Positions 48,960-56,595 of a stretch of 64,000 bases of DNA are shown here, piece by piece. Under the pieces are notes generated by a model. That model was not told where the DNA came from and ran no database searches. It was given only the letters and a program-made list of their open reading frames with translations. The translations under genes and the position numbers were made by a program. This DNA is from Streptomyces sp. CB00455 (GTDB lineage: Bacteria; Actinomycetota; Actinomycetes; Streptomycetales; Streptomycetaceae): NCBI RefSeq assembly GCF_001905445.1, contig NZ_LIVQ01000005.1, forward strand, positions 386,756 through 450,755, given 5' to 3'. Numbering within the stretch: position 1 is the stretch's first letter; each line of letters starts with the position of its first letter.

Positions 48960-50753
48960 TCAGTCGAGCACCTCCCCCGCGCCCAGGGTCAGCGCCGTGT
49001 TGACGAGGCCGACGTGGCTGAACGCCTGGGGGAAGTTGCCGAGCTGACGCCCGGCGACGGGGTCGTACTCCTCGGCGAGCAGCCCCACGTCGTTGCGCAC
49101 CTCCAGCAGCCGTTCGAACAGCGCCCGGGCTTCCTTGCCGCGGCCCGTCATGTGCAGGGCATCGGCCAGCCAGAAGGAGCAGGCCAGGAAGACCCCTTCG
49201 TCGCCGGGCAGACCGTCGACGGAGGGGCCTTCGGTGCTGTAGCGCCGTACCAGGCCGCTGCGGCCCAGCTCGTCCCGGACGGCGTCGACCGTGCCGACGA
49301 CCCGCGGGTCGTCGGGCGGCAGGAAGCCGACCCGGGGGATGAGCAGGGTCGCCGCGTCGAGTTCGCGCGAACCGTAGTACTGGGTGAAGGTGTTGCGGAC
49401 GGGGTCGTAGCCGTTCTCGCACACGTCGCGGTGGACTTCGTCCCTTATGGTCCGCCAGCGCTCGACGTCCCCGGGCATCGAGGGATCGCTCTCCAGGGTG
49501 CGCACGGCCCGGTCGGCGGCCACCCACGCCATCACCTTGGAGTGCACGAAGTGACGGCGGGGGCCGCGCACCTCCCACAGGCCCTCGTCGGGCCGGCGCC
49601 AGTTGCGCTCCAGGAAGTCGAGCAGGGCCAGCTGGATCTTCCACGCGTGGTACTCGGAGGGCAGTCCGGAGGACCTCGCCAGGTAGAGGGAGTCGATGAC
49701 CTCGCCGTACACGTCGAGCTGGAGCTGGTCGACGGCCGCGTTGCCGATCCGTACGGGCGCGGAGGAGGCGTAGCCGCGCAGCCAGGGCAGGTCCGTCTCG
49801 GGGATCCGCCGTTCCCCGGCGATCCCGTACATGATCTGGAGGTCGGCGGGCTCGCCCGCGACCGCGCGCAGCAGCCACGTCCGCCAGGCGCGGGCCTCGT
49901 CCTTGAAGCCGGTGGCCAGGAGCGAGCCGAGGGTGAGGGTGGAGTCCCGCAGCCAGCAGTACCGGTAGTCCCAGTTGCGGACGCCGCCGAGCTCCTCGGG
50001 GAGGGAGGTGGTGGCGGCGGCGACGATGCCACCGGTCGGCGCGAAGGTCAGGCCCTTGAGGGTGATCAGGGAGCGGACGACCGCCTCCCGGTAGGGGCCC
50101 TCGTAACGGCACTGGGAGGCCCATGCGCGCCAGTCGGTGAGGCTGGCTTCCAGCGCCTCGTACGGGTCGATGGGCACGGGCCGCGGGTCGTGCGAGGGGT
50201 GCCAGGTGAGGACGAAGGCCACGCGCTGCCCGGCGGTGACGGTGAATTCGGAGCGGGTGCTGTTGTCCTCGCCCCAGGTGCGCACGGGCGGTTCGCTGCG
50301 GAACCAGGCGGAGTCGGGCCCGGCGACCGCCACCCGGTCGCCGTCGCTGCGGCGGACCCAGGGGACGACGTGGCCGTAGTCGAAGCGCAGGCGCAGGGTG
50401 CTGCGCATCGTCACCTCGCCGGACACGCCCTCCACGATGCGGACCACATCGGGCGCGATGTCGCGCTGCGGCATGAAGTCGATGACCTTGATCGTGCCGT
50501 CCCCGGTCTCCCAATAGGACTCCAGGACCATCGAGTCGTCCACGTAGGCCCGCCGGGTGCACCGGTCGGTGTCGGCGGCCGAGGCCGGCGCGACGCGCCA
50601 GTGGCCGTTCTCCTCTTCGCCGAGGAGCTTGGCGAAGCAGGCCGCCGAGTCGAAGCGCGGCAGGCACAGCCAGTCGATCGACCCGTCGCGGCCGACCAGC
50701 CCACTGGTCATCAGGTCGCCGATGAGTGCGTAGTCTTCGATGGGTTGTGTCAT
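48960..50753 (-). CDS. Glycoside hydrolase family 15 protein
   Basis: A 597-residue GH15 enzyme of the glucoamylase/trehalase type, hydrolysing alpha-glucosidic bonds in the cytoplasm. The N-terminus PIEDYALIGDLMTSGLVGRDGSIDWLCLPRFDS is diagnostic. NWDYRYCWLRDSTLTL and WEVRGPRRHFVHSKVMAWVA fit the catalytic (alpha/alpha)6 barrel, and EGVFLACSFWLADAL carries the C-terminal catalytic Glu. In mycobacteria and Streptomyces this class includes trehalase. No signal peptide. Start ATG 50751-50753. Confidence 0.93.
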   Translation of the reverse strand: MTQPIEDYALIGDLMTSGLVGRDGSIDWLCLPRFDSAACFAKLLGEEENGHWRVAPASAADTDRCTRRAYVDDSMVLESYWETGDGTIKVIDFMPQRDIAPDVVRIVEGVSGEVTMRSTLRLRFDYGHVVPWVRRSDGDRVAVAGPDSAWFRSEPPVRTWGEDNSTRSEFTVTAGQRVAFVLTWHPSHDPRPVPIDPYEALEASLTDWRAWASQCRYEGPYREAVVRSLITLKGLTFAPTGGIVAAATTSLPEELGGVRNWDYRYCWLRDSTLTLGSLLATGFKDEARAWRTWLLRAVAGEPADLQIMYGIAGERRIPETDLPWLRGYASSAPVRIGNAAVDQLQLDVYGEVIDSLYLARSSGLPSEYHAWKIQLALLDFLERNWRRPDEGLWEVRGPRRHFVHSKVMAWVAADRAVRTLESDPSMPGDVERWRTIRDEVHRDVCENGYDPVRNTFTQYYGSRELDAATLLIPRVGFLPPDDPRVVGTVDAVRDELGRSGLVRRYSTEGPSVDGLPGDEGVFLACSFWLADALHMTGRGKEARALFERLLEVRNDVGLLAEEYDPVAGRQLGNFPQAFSHVGLVNTALTLGAGEVLD

Positions 50754-50855
50754 TCGTGCGATCTTCCCGCGAATGCCCGGGGCCAATCAGCGCAGGCCCC
50801 GGACACCCTCGGCCGCCCGGGAGTTCCGTCCGGGAGGTCCGCCCATGACGAGCTG

Positions 50856-50883
50856 GTGCTGTGAACCGCCCCGGTCACAGCAC
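50856..50883. terminator. Hairpin at the doxX stop
   Basis: GTGCTGTGA (50856-50864) and TCACAGCAC (50875-50883) give a 9-bp stem around 10 bases; its right arm touches the stop codon of the leftward DoxX gene. Confidence 0.55.
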
Positions 50884-51455
50884 TAGTTGCGCACCAGGAG
50901 CAGCGCCGCGGCCAGGACCACGCCGAAGGCGACGGCGAGGACGCCGTGGGCCAGACGGTGGGCGCGCAGCACCGGAAGGAAGCGGTCGGCCGCGTACCGG
51001 CCGGGGCCGGTGAGCGCGAGGGCGGCGGCGCCCGCGGTCAGCAGCAGTTCGTACTCGATTCCTTCGGGGGCGAAGAAGGATCCGGTGCCGCGGACGGCGA
51101 TCGCGTTGACGAGGGTGCCGACGACGGCCGCGCCGGCGAGCGGGGTGAGGAGGCCGACGGCGAGACCGAGACCTCCGAGGACCTCGGTGAGCCCCGCGAC
51201 GACGGCCATGGTGTCGCCGGCGGGGTAGCCGCTGGCGGTGAAGAACCGGCCGGTGCCGCTGATGCCGCCTCCCCCGAACCAGCCGAAGAGCTTCTGGGAG
51301 CCGTGGGCGGCCATCGTCAGGCCGAGGACGAGGCGCAGGAGCAGCAGGCCGGTGTCATGGGCGGGCGTGGAGGGGGAGGGCGCGGTGGCGGATGCGGACC
51401 GCGCGGCCGCGGTGGCGGCCTGCGGCTTCGCCGGGGCGGCGGAGGGGCTGGTCAT
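50883..51455 (-). CDS. DoxX-family membrane protein
   Basis: A 190-residue DoxX/SURF4-like inner membrane protein with four helices: LLLLRLVLGLTMAAHGSQKLFGW, MAVVAGLTEVLGGLGLAVGLL, a third near AGAAALAL and a C-terminal one. DoxX proteins are tied to redox stress and quinol or thiosulfate metabolism, with no firm biochemical role. The Ala/Ser-rich N-terminus is cytoplasmic. It is divergent from a MarR regulator over 117 bp with two operator-like inverted repeats. Confidence 0.9.
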   Translation of the reverse strand: MTSPSAAPAKPQAATAAARSASATAPSPSTPAHDTGLLLLRLVLGLTMAAHGSQKLFGWFGGGGISGTGRFFTASGYPAGDTMAVVAGLTEVLGGLGLAVGLLTPLAGAAVVGTLVNAIAVRGTGSFFAPEGIEYELLLTAGAAALALTGPGRYAADRFLPVLRAHRLAHGVLAVAFGVVLAAALLLVRN

Positions 51456-51501
51456 CGGTGAGGGGTCCTTCCGGTCGTGCGGTCCGGGCGAGGGGACAGT
51501 A

Positions 51502-51515
51502 GTTCACATTCGAAC
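51502..51515. promoter_or_regulatory. GTTC-N6-GAAC inverted repeat (doxX/marR)
   Basis: An inverted repeat between divergent doxX and marR, about 47 bp from the doxX start. Together with the element at 51536-51554 it could be a MarR binding site for the DoxX gene. Short arms make this tentative. Confidence 0.35.
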
Positions 51516-51535
51516 CGCTACCCCGACCCTAGCCA

Positions 51536-51554
51536 TTGATTCAAATTGGAACAA
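51536..51554. promoter_or_regulatory. MarR-type operator overlapping marR promoter
   Basis: The sequence centred on TTCAAATTGGAA within TTG-N13-CAA is an imperfect A/T-rich palindrome, as typical for MarR sites. It overlaps a possible -35 (TTGATT); a -10 (TAGACT, 51561-51566) lies 6 bp before ATG 51573, suggesting a leaderless transcript and autorepression. Confidence 0.55.
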
Positions 51555-51572
51555 CCCGTGTAGACTGGGGCC

Positions 51573-52037
51573 ATGGCTGAAACGAGATGGCTGGACGAGC
51601 GTGAAATGCGCGCGTGGACCGGCTTCCTGGCTGCATCCGCCCTGGTGAACCGCCGTCTCGACCAGCAGCTGAAGGACGACTCCGGCCTCTCCCACCCCCA
51701 GTACGAGATCCTCGTACGGCTCGCCGCCGCGCCCGGCCACGAGCTGCGGATGACCGAGCTGGCCAACGGCCTGATCAACTCCAAGAGCGGGCTGACCTAC
51801 CAGGTCACGCAGATGGAGAAGGCCGGGCTGGTCCGCCGCCGCAGCTGCCCCTCCGACGTGCGCGGCGTCTTCGCCGTCCTCACCGAGGCCGGCCGCGCCC
51901 GGCTGGAGGAGGCCGCCCCCGGGCACGTGGCCACGGTCCGCGAGGTCCTCGTCGACGTCCTGACCCCGCAGCAGCTCGACGCGCTCGCCGACGGATTGGG
52001 CGAAGTCGGCCGGCGACTGCGCGCGCAGGGCGCCTGA
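51573..52037 (+). CDS. MarR-family transcriptional regulator
   Basis: A 154-residue winged-HTH regulator: YEILVRLAAAPGHELRMTELANGLINSKSGLTYQVTQMEKAGLVRR is the DNA-binding half and SDVRGVFAVLTEAGR the wing. It probably represses itself and the divergent DoxX gene and responds to a phenolic or oxidant ligand. No ribosome site, so it is likely leaderless. Confidence 0.9.
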   Translation: MAETRWLDEREMRAWTGFLAASALVNRRLDQQLKDDSGLSHPQYEILVRLAAAPGHELRMTELANGLINSKSGLTYQVTQMEKAGLVRRRSCPSDVRGVFAVLTEAGRARLEEAAPGHVATVREVLVDVLTPQQLDALADGLGEVGRRLRAQGA

Positions 52038-52084
52038 GCCGGGCATGCCGGTATACGTGCGCGCGGCGCGGGTATAGGCGCGCA

Positions 52085-52378
52085 ATGGACGGAAAGATCT
52101 GGCTCACGCTGGCCGCGGTCCTCGCGGCCGCGCTCGCGGTCGCCGCGGCCGTGCTGCTCGTACGGGTCTTCCGGGCCCGGCGCCTCCTCCTGGACGCCGG
52201 GATCCCGCTGCGCGACAAGGCCCTCTTCTGGGTCGCCGTGGTCTACACCGTCTCGCCGGTGGACCTGATACCGGACCCGGTGTACCTGGACGACATCGGG
52301 GTCCTGTTGCTGGCGCTGCGCTCGCTGCACGCGGCAGCGGCGGCCGTCCGGCCCGCCAAGGAGCCCGGAGCCCTGTGA
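52085..52378 (+). CDS. DUF1232 (YkvA-like) small membrane protein
   Basis: A 97-residue protein with an N-terminal helix (IWLTLAAVLAAALAVAAAVLLV) and the DUF1232 signature ALFWVAVVYTVSPVDLIPDPV. Function unknown in general; members are small membrane proteins. A -10-like TATAGG ends 7 bp before ATG 52085, so it may be leaderless. It follows marR by 47 bp. Confidence 0.82.
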   Translation: MDGKIWLTLAAVLAAALAVAAAVLLVRVFRARRLLLDAGIPLRDKALFWVAVVYTVSPVDLIPDPVYLDDIGVLLLALRSLHAAAAAVRPAKEPGAL

Positions 52379-52442
52379 CACGCCCGTGCGGCCGCGGGTT
52401 CCGGGGCCGCGCCGCCGGCCACGCCGGACGGCAGCACCCCGG

Positions 52443-53078
52443 TCACCGCACGCCCCGGGTGCGGAACTGGATGCTGATCCGGGGGCCGACCGCCCGGGCG
52501 GATTTGGGCACCGCGTGTTCCATGGTGCGCTGGCAGGACCCGCCCATCACGACGAGGTCGCCGTGGCCCAGCGGGAGCCTCAGCAGCGTGGCGCCGCCGT
52601 CGCGGGGGCGGAAGGCGAGGTCGCGCGGATCGCCGACGGAGACGATCGCAACCATGGTGTCCTCGGTGGCGGAACGGCCCGTTCGGTCGCCGTGCCAGGC
52701 CACGCTGTCGCGGCCGTCGCGGTAGAGGCACAGCCCGGCGGTGCGGAACGGCTCGCCCAGTTCGGCCGCGTAGTGACGACTCAGGACGTCCCGGGCCTCG
52801 ATGAGGGAAGGGTGCGGGAGCACCTCTTCCTCACCGTAGAAGGCGAGGAGGCGGGGCACCTCCACCTCGCGCTCGTACATCTGCCGCCGCTCGGCGTGCC
52901 AGGGCACGTCGGCGGCCAGCCGCTCGAAGAGCGCGTCGGCGCCGACGAGCCAGCCGGGCAGGTGGTCGACCCAGGCGCCGGCGCCGAGTGCGGTGCGCCG
53001 GATGCCCGCGAGCGGCCCGAGCCCGATCTCGTCGCCTTGGTCGAAGAGGGAACCCTGGAGGCCCCGGACTGCGTGCAT
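52443..53078 (-). CDS. AlkB-family 2-oxoglutarate/Fe(II) dioxygenase
   Basis: A 211-residue DNA/RNA alkylation-repair enzyme of the AlkB family. YRDGRDSVAWHGDRTG contains the HxD iron site, TMEHAVPK the distal histidine, and RISIQFR the 2-oxoglutarate-binding arginine. It would oxidatively remove methyl groups from 1-methyladenine or 3-methylcytosine. Single gene; Streptomyces AlkB homologues have the same length and N-terminus MHAVRGLQGSLFDQ. Confidence 0.92.
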   Translation of the reverse strand: MHAVRGLQGSLFDQGDEIGLGPLAGIRRTALGAGAWVDHLPGWLVGADALFERLAADVPWHAERRQMYEREVEVPRLLAFYGEEEVLPHPSLIEARDVLSRHYAAELGEPFRTAGLCLYRDGRDSVAWHGDRTGRSATEDTMVAIVSVGDPRDLAFRPRDGGATLLRLPLGHGDLVVMGGSCQRTMEHAVPKSARAVGPRISIQFRTRGVR

Positions 53079-53169
53079 GACGCCAGCCTAACCCCGCCAC
53101 CCGAACACGTGCGCGAATATGCTGCGCAGGCGCCACGCCGGGCGGCGGAGCGGGCTCACCGGTGCACGT

Positions 53170-53325
53170 TCACCAGTAGTGCTTGCGGCCGCCGACGGCG
53201 TGCCCCATGGCCCCGAGGATCCAGAGCACGGCTCCGATGACGACAAGGATGATCCCGATGGTCCACAGGATGGAGATTCCGGTCAGGAATCCGATGATGA
53301 GCAGAATGACGCCGAGGACGAGCAT
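53170..53325 (-). CDS. Tiny hydrophobic membrane protein (DUF6131-like)
   Basis: A 51-residue protein, nearly all hydrophobic: two helices LGVILLIIGFLTGISILW and IGIILVVIGAVLWILG, ending GGRKHYW. GGAGG lies 6 bases before ATG 53323-53325. It is of the DUF6131 kind widespread in actinobacteria; function unknown. It is divergent from the next small membrane protein over 90 bp. Confidence 0.75.
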   Translation of the reverse strand: MLVLGVILLIIGFLTGISILWTIGIILVVIGAVLWILGAMGHAVGGRKHYW

Positions 53326-53415
53326 GGTGTCCTCCGATTTCGCTTGGGGGTTTCCATTCCAGGGTAGGCGCAGGCACGTCCGGCAGCCTGTCCGGGCGCG
53401 GCCAGGGAGCACGCC

Positions 53416-53835
53416 ATGATCCTGATTCTCGGACTCCTGATTCTGATCGCCGCCCTCGTCGTAGGTGTCGCGGGGATATCCGGCAATAGCGGAGCCGGTC
53501 ACGGCCTCGGCCGCGGCGGCGATTTCTCGGTCTTCGGCTACGACGTCACCGGCTCGACTGGAAACCTCTTCCTCGCCGGCATCGTGGTCGGGGCCGGTGT
53601 CATGCTCGGTCTGACGCTCGTCGTGCTCAGTGCCCGCCGTTCGCCCCGCCGGTCCGCGGCCCGGGCACGGCGCGACACCGTGGCGCCGCCCCGTGAGAGC
53701 GGCCCCGCCGACCGTGAGCGTGACGACCCGGTCGGCGAACGGAACGCGACCGGCGCCGCCGGGACCGCCGCGGCGGGGGAAACCCGGGCCGGCCGCGGCC
53801 GCCACTGGTTCGGTCACCGCGCCGCACCGCGCTGA
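53416..53835 (+). CDS. Small membrane protein with charged C-terminal tail
   Basis: A 139-residue protein with an N-terminal helix (ILGLLILIAALVVGVAGISG), a Gly-rich loop and a second helix (LAGIVVGAGVMLGLTLVVLSA), then a basic/disordered tail of about 65 residues ending HWFGHRAAPR. GGGAG precedes ATG 53416. It resembles small envelope proteins of actinomycetes; no function assigned. Its divergence from the DUF6131-like gene suggests shared control. Confidence 0.7.
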   Translation: MILILGLLILIAALVVGVAGISGNSGAGHGLGRGGDFSVFGYDVTGSTGNLFLAGIVVGAGVMLGLTLVVLSARRSPRRSAARARRDTVAPPRESGPADRERDDPVGERNATGAAGTAAAGETRAGRGRHWFGHRAAPR

Positions 53836-53889
53836 CGCAGCCGCTGACCGCGGGGCCGCCGTTCGCCCCCGGGCAGCTCCCCGCCGACG

Positions 53890-53927
53890 CGGCCGGGCGG
53901 CCGCAGCTCGCGCCGGCCGCCCGGCCG
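53890..53927. terminator. 14-bp-stem hairpin between converging genes
   Basis: CGGCCGGGCGGCCG (53890-53903) and CGGCCGCCCGGCCG (53914-53927) around 10 bases, between the small membrane protein and the redox-enzyme gene. Confidence 0.65.
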
Positions 53928-53941
53928 CCTCCCGGCCCCCG

Positions 53942-54976
53942 TTATGCCTCGGGCAGGGCCGTGCGCAGGGCGGTACGTCCCTGGTCCCAGGCCGCGCGGA
54001 TGCTCGCGGCGAGCCGGTCCTCCAGCAGGACCGTCGCCGCGCAGCCGAAGGCCACGTCCTCCTCCAGGGCCGGTTCGTCGGCGAGGAGACCGCCGATGAC
54101 CTCCCGGCGCACGACCTGCTCGTGGACGGCGTCGGCCTCGACGTGCTCGGCGTAGAAGTGCTCGGCGGCGGGCCCCGCTCCGCACCGGCGCATGGCCTTG
54201 GCCAGCCGCCGGGAGCCTGGCGAGGAAGTGACCTCGACGCAGGCGAAGTGCCCCACGAGGGCGCCCCGCAGGGAGCGGTGCAGCCCGAAGAGGGACATCA
54301 GGTTCACGGTGGCGAGCAGCGGCGCGGTGGCGTGGTCCAGATAGCGCCCGTAGGTGGCGTCCAGGCCCAGGTCACCCATCAGGTCCGCGAAGAGGCGGGC
54401 GTGGATGTCGGCGGCGCGGCCGGCGCCGAACTCGTCGTACTCGATGGCCACCATCCCGGCCTTCGCCCGGCCGGTGAGCCGGGGGATGACCCAGACGTGC
54501 GGGTCGGCCTCCTTGAGGTGGTAGAGGGAGCGCAGGGCGGCGTACTCGCGCAGCTGCCACAGTTCCCCGTCCGTCTCCAGGTGGTGGCTGAGGCTGCCGG
54601 AGAGGTCCACCGGTTCGACGAGGAGCGGGGCGAAGGCGTCCTCGACGGACCGGGGGCCGTCGGCCAGGTCGGTGCGCAGGGCATGCAGGAAGCGGGTCTC
54701 CAGGGCCTGGCGCAGGCGCAGCAGGTCCGGGTCCCATTCCCGTTCGTCGTCCACCCCTTCGAAGCCGCGGTAGTGCAGCTCGTAGAGCAGGTAGAGCGCA
54801 AGCTGGAGGTCCTCGCCCCAGGGGTCGGCCTTCAGGACGGATCCGCCTGCGTACGCCGGCGGGCGGCCCGAGCGCAGTGCTTCGACCACGGCGTTCGACA
54901 GCGTGCCCCGCCCCTCGGCCAGCAGCGGGCCCGGACCCGCGGCGGTCGCCGTCGTACTCGGGCTGGGAGGTGTCAT
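53942..54976 (-). CDS. Iron-containing redox enzyme, heme-oxygenase-like diiron fold
   Basis: A 344-residue protein of the heme-oxygenase-like diiron oxidase/oxygenase family. LLYELHYRGFEGV, AIEYDEFGAGRAADIHARLF, FYAEHVEADAVHEQ supply the Glu/His/Asp ligands expected for two irons. Known relatives do N-oxygenation, desaturation or C-C cleavage in natural-product pathways. ATG 54974-54976 overlaps the CDGSH gene by four bases (ATGA), placing it last in a three-gene operon with a methyltransferase and an Fe-S protein, which suggests a shared small-molecule or protein target. Confidence 0.85.
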   Translation of the reverse strand: MTPPSPSTTATAAGPGPLLAEGRGTLSNAVVEALRSGRPPAYAGGSVLKADPWGEDLQLALYLLYELHYRGFEGVDDEREWDPDLLRLRQALETRFLHALRTDLADGPRSVEDAFAPLLVEPVDLSGSLSHHLETDGELWQLREYAALRSLYHLKEADPHVWVIPRLTGRAKAGMVAIEYDEFGAGRAADIHARLFADLMGDLGLDATYGRYLDHATAPLLATVNLMSLFGLHRSLRGALVGHFACVEVTSSPGSRRLAKAMRRCGAGPAAEHFYAEHVEADAVHEQVVRREVIGGLLADEPALEEDVAFGCAATVLLEDRLAASIRAAWDQGRTALRTALPEA

Positions 54977-55332
54977 CGCGGGTTCCTGTCCTCGGGCGGC
55001 GAGGAGGCTCGCTCGCGGGGGCGGTGGCTGGTGTCGCACCAGGGGTAGGTGCGGCTGCGGCGGCAGGTGCACACCGCGACCACGAAACGGTCGGAGCGGG
55101 CGACCGTGCCGTCGTCCAGGACGATCTCGACGGGGCCTTCGACCAGGACGGGGCCCTGGGGATCCACGGTCACCCGGCGGGCGGGCGCCGGAAGTCGGCC
55201 GGCCGGCTCCGGCGCGCCGTCGGCCGGGACGGCGCCGGGCGTGCCCGCGTGACCGGCGCCGGGCGTGCCCACGTGACCGGTGCCGCAGCCGGGCGCGCCG
55301 GGGGTGTCGGGGGTGTCAGCGGTGCCGGGCAC
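54973..55332 (-). CDS. CDGSH iron-sulfur domain protein
   Basis: A 119-residue protein; the first 50 residues are Gly/Pro/Ala-rich with short internal repeats (TPGAGHAGTPGA). The Fe-S motif is CTCRRSRTYPWCDTSH: C88, C90, C99, H103. The consensus CDGSH reads CDTSH here, with Thr in place of Gly. CDGSH proteins bind a labile 2Fe-2S cluster via three Cys and one His and transfer electrons or clusters. GTG 55330-55332 overlaps the methyltransferase gene by 17 bp; a shorter start near residue 50 is possible. It may donate electrons to the diiron-type enzyme. Confidence 0.82.
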   Translation of the reverse strand: MPGTADTPDTPGAPGCGTGHVGTPGAGHAGTPGAVPADGAPEPAGRLPAPARRVTVDPQGPVLVEGPVEIVLDDGTVARSDRFVVAVCTCRRSRTYPWCDTSHRPRERASSPPEDRNPR

Positions 55333-56002
55333 GGATGACCACCAGCTCTTCCCATTCCTCCGCCTCGGCCGCCAGTCCCTGGCGCTCCAGCCAGGCGCGC
55401 CGTGAGCGCAGGACGGGTCCCCACGGTACGGAGGCCCTCGCCGCCACCCTCGCGGACAGGCCGGCGCGCGCCAGGCCGTCCACGGTCCGCTCGGCGCCGC
55501 ACATCCCGGAGTGCACCATCAGCAGCACACCGTCGGGACGCAGCAGGGCGGGGGCCCTGGCGCAGATGCGGTCGATGACCGCGCGCCCGTCCGGGCCGGC
55601 GTCCCAGGCGCGCTCCGCTCCGCGGGAGGGGAGGCCGGCCTGCGGCGAAGGGACGTAGGGCGGGTTGGTGAGGATCAGATCGAAGCGCCGGCCGGCGGTG
55701 CGGGCGGCGAAGTCGCCGTGCAGCACCCGCAGGGGCAGCCGCCGGCGCGCGGCGTTGATGCGGGCGGTGACCACCGCGGACCAGGAGACGTCGACGGCCG
55801 TGACGCGCGCTCCCCTGCCCGCCGCGTGCAGGGCCAGCGCGCCGGTGCCGGTGCCGATCTCGAGCGCTTCCGTATGCGGTCCGAGGTCTTCGTGCGAGAG
55901 GGCGTCGGCGAGGAACCGGGTGTCCGCCTGCGGCTGGTAGACGCCCGGAAGGGCGATCAACCCGGCAGGCAGTGTGCCCGAGGTCAGAGCGATGGTGGAC
56001 AC
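55316..56002 (-). CDS. HemK2/MTQ2-type N5-glutamine or small-molecule methyltransferase
   Basis: A 228-residue class I methyltransferase with LEIGTGTGALALHAAGRGA (motif I) and LILTNPPYVPSP (NPPY, the amide-recognition motif of PrmC/HemK). No N-terminal PrmC domain, so it is the short HemK2-like type. GTG 56000-56002 starts the three-gene operon with the CDGSH and diiron-type proteins. The NPPY motif methylates Gln or adenine nitrogen; the actual target may be a metabolite. Confidence 0.85.
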   Translation of the reverse strand: MSTIALTSGTLPAGLIALPGVYQPQADTRFLADALSHEDLGPHTEALEIGTGTGALALHAAGRGARVTAVDVSWSAVVTARINAARRRLPLRVLHGDFAARTAGRRFDLILTNPPYVPSPQAGLPSRGAERAWDAGPDGRAVIDRICARAPALLRPDGVLLMVHSGMCGAERTVDGLARAGLSARVAARASVPWGPVLRSRRAWLERQGLAAEAEEWEELVVIRARHR

Positions 56003-56123
56003 CGCGTACCTCCGGATGCGAAGGCGGTCCGCCGAGGCGGACCGCGGTGAGTGACGACACTGGGCGGCTGCCCGTCGGCGGGCTCCGCATCCGCGGTTGC
56101 GTCGATCTTCGGAGGATCAGACG

Positions 56124-56159
56124 GAAAGTGCCGCCCGACTTTCGGAGAAGTGGCGGCAC
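56124..56159. promoter_or_regulatory. Interlocked inverted repeats before DUF5133 gene
   Basis: GAAAGT (56124-56129) and ACTTTC (56138-56143) form one repeat; GTGCCGCC (56128-56135) and GGCGGCAC (56152-56159) form a second that overlaps it. They lie about 83-118 bp before the DUF5133 start, in the gap 56003-56241, and could be paired operator sites for one or both flanking genes. Confidence 0.45.
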
Positions 56160-56241
56160 ATTTCGATTCCGTGGTGGTGTGCACGCGCGTCCGCGGGGCA
56201 GGAGGGGCGAAGCCACGATCTTGAACGGAAGGACACACACC

Positions 56242-56502
56242 ATGCTGATGGCCCACCCCGCGCTGCTGCCCGGGCTCGTCGAGCGCTACTGGAGCCTGTC
56301 CGTGCTGGAAGCGGCGGAGGCGGAGGGCTCGCCCGTGCACGAGCAGCTGTGCGACGTCGCCCGGGCGCTGTGCGTGGCGACCGGCACCTCCAGCGTGGAC
56401 GCGGCCCTGGTGGCCGCCCGCCACAACCTGCCGGGGGCCGGCCCGCTCGACGACTCGCTGCTGGCCCGCACGCCGGCGTCCGGCGAGCCCGTCACCGCCT
56501 AG
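56242..56502 (+). CDS. DUF5133 domain protein
   Basis: An 86-residue protein starting LMAHPALLPGLVERYWSLSVLEAAE, with CVATGTSSVDAALVAARHNLPGA in the middle, the recognisable DUF5133 pattern of Streptomyces. GGAAGGA lies upstream of ATG 56242. Function unknown; members are often found next to stress or regulatory genes, as here with hemerythrin. Confidence 0.78.
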   Translation: MLMAHPALLPGLVERYWSLSVLEAAEAEGSPVHEQLCDVARALCVATGTSSVDAALVAARHNLPGAGPLDDSLLARTPASGEPVTA

Positions 56503-56560
56503 CAGTGCTGTGACCGGAAGGGTTTGCCGGTCACCGGCCGGGAACGCCCCGGTGTGAGGC

Positions 56561-56584
56561 GGCCGGGCCCCGCGGGGCCCGGCC
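56561..56584. terminator. 24-bp perfect palindrome
   Basis: GGCCGGGCCCCG and CGGGGCCCGGCC meet without a spacer. It ends the DUF5133 and hemerythrin genes, which converge on it. Confidence 0.65.
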
Positions 56585-56595
56585 GGTGGGAGCGC

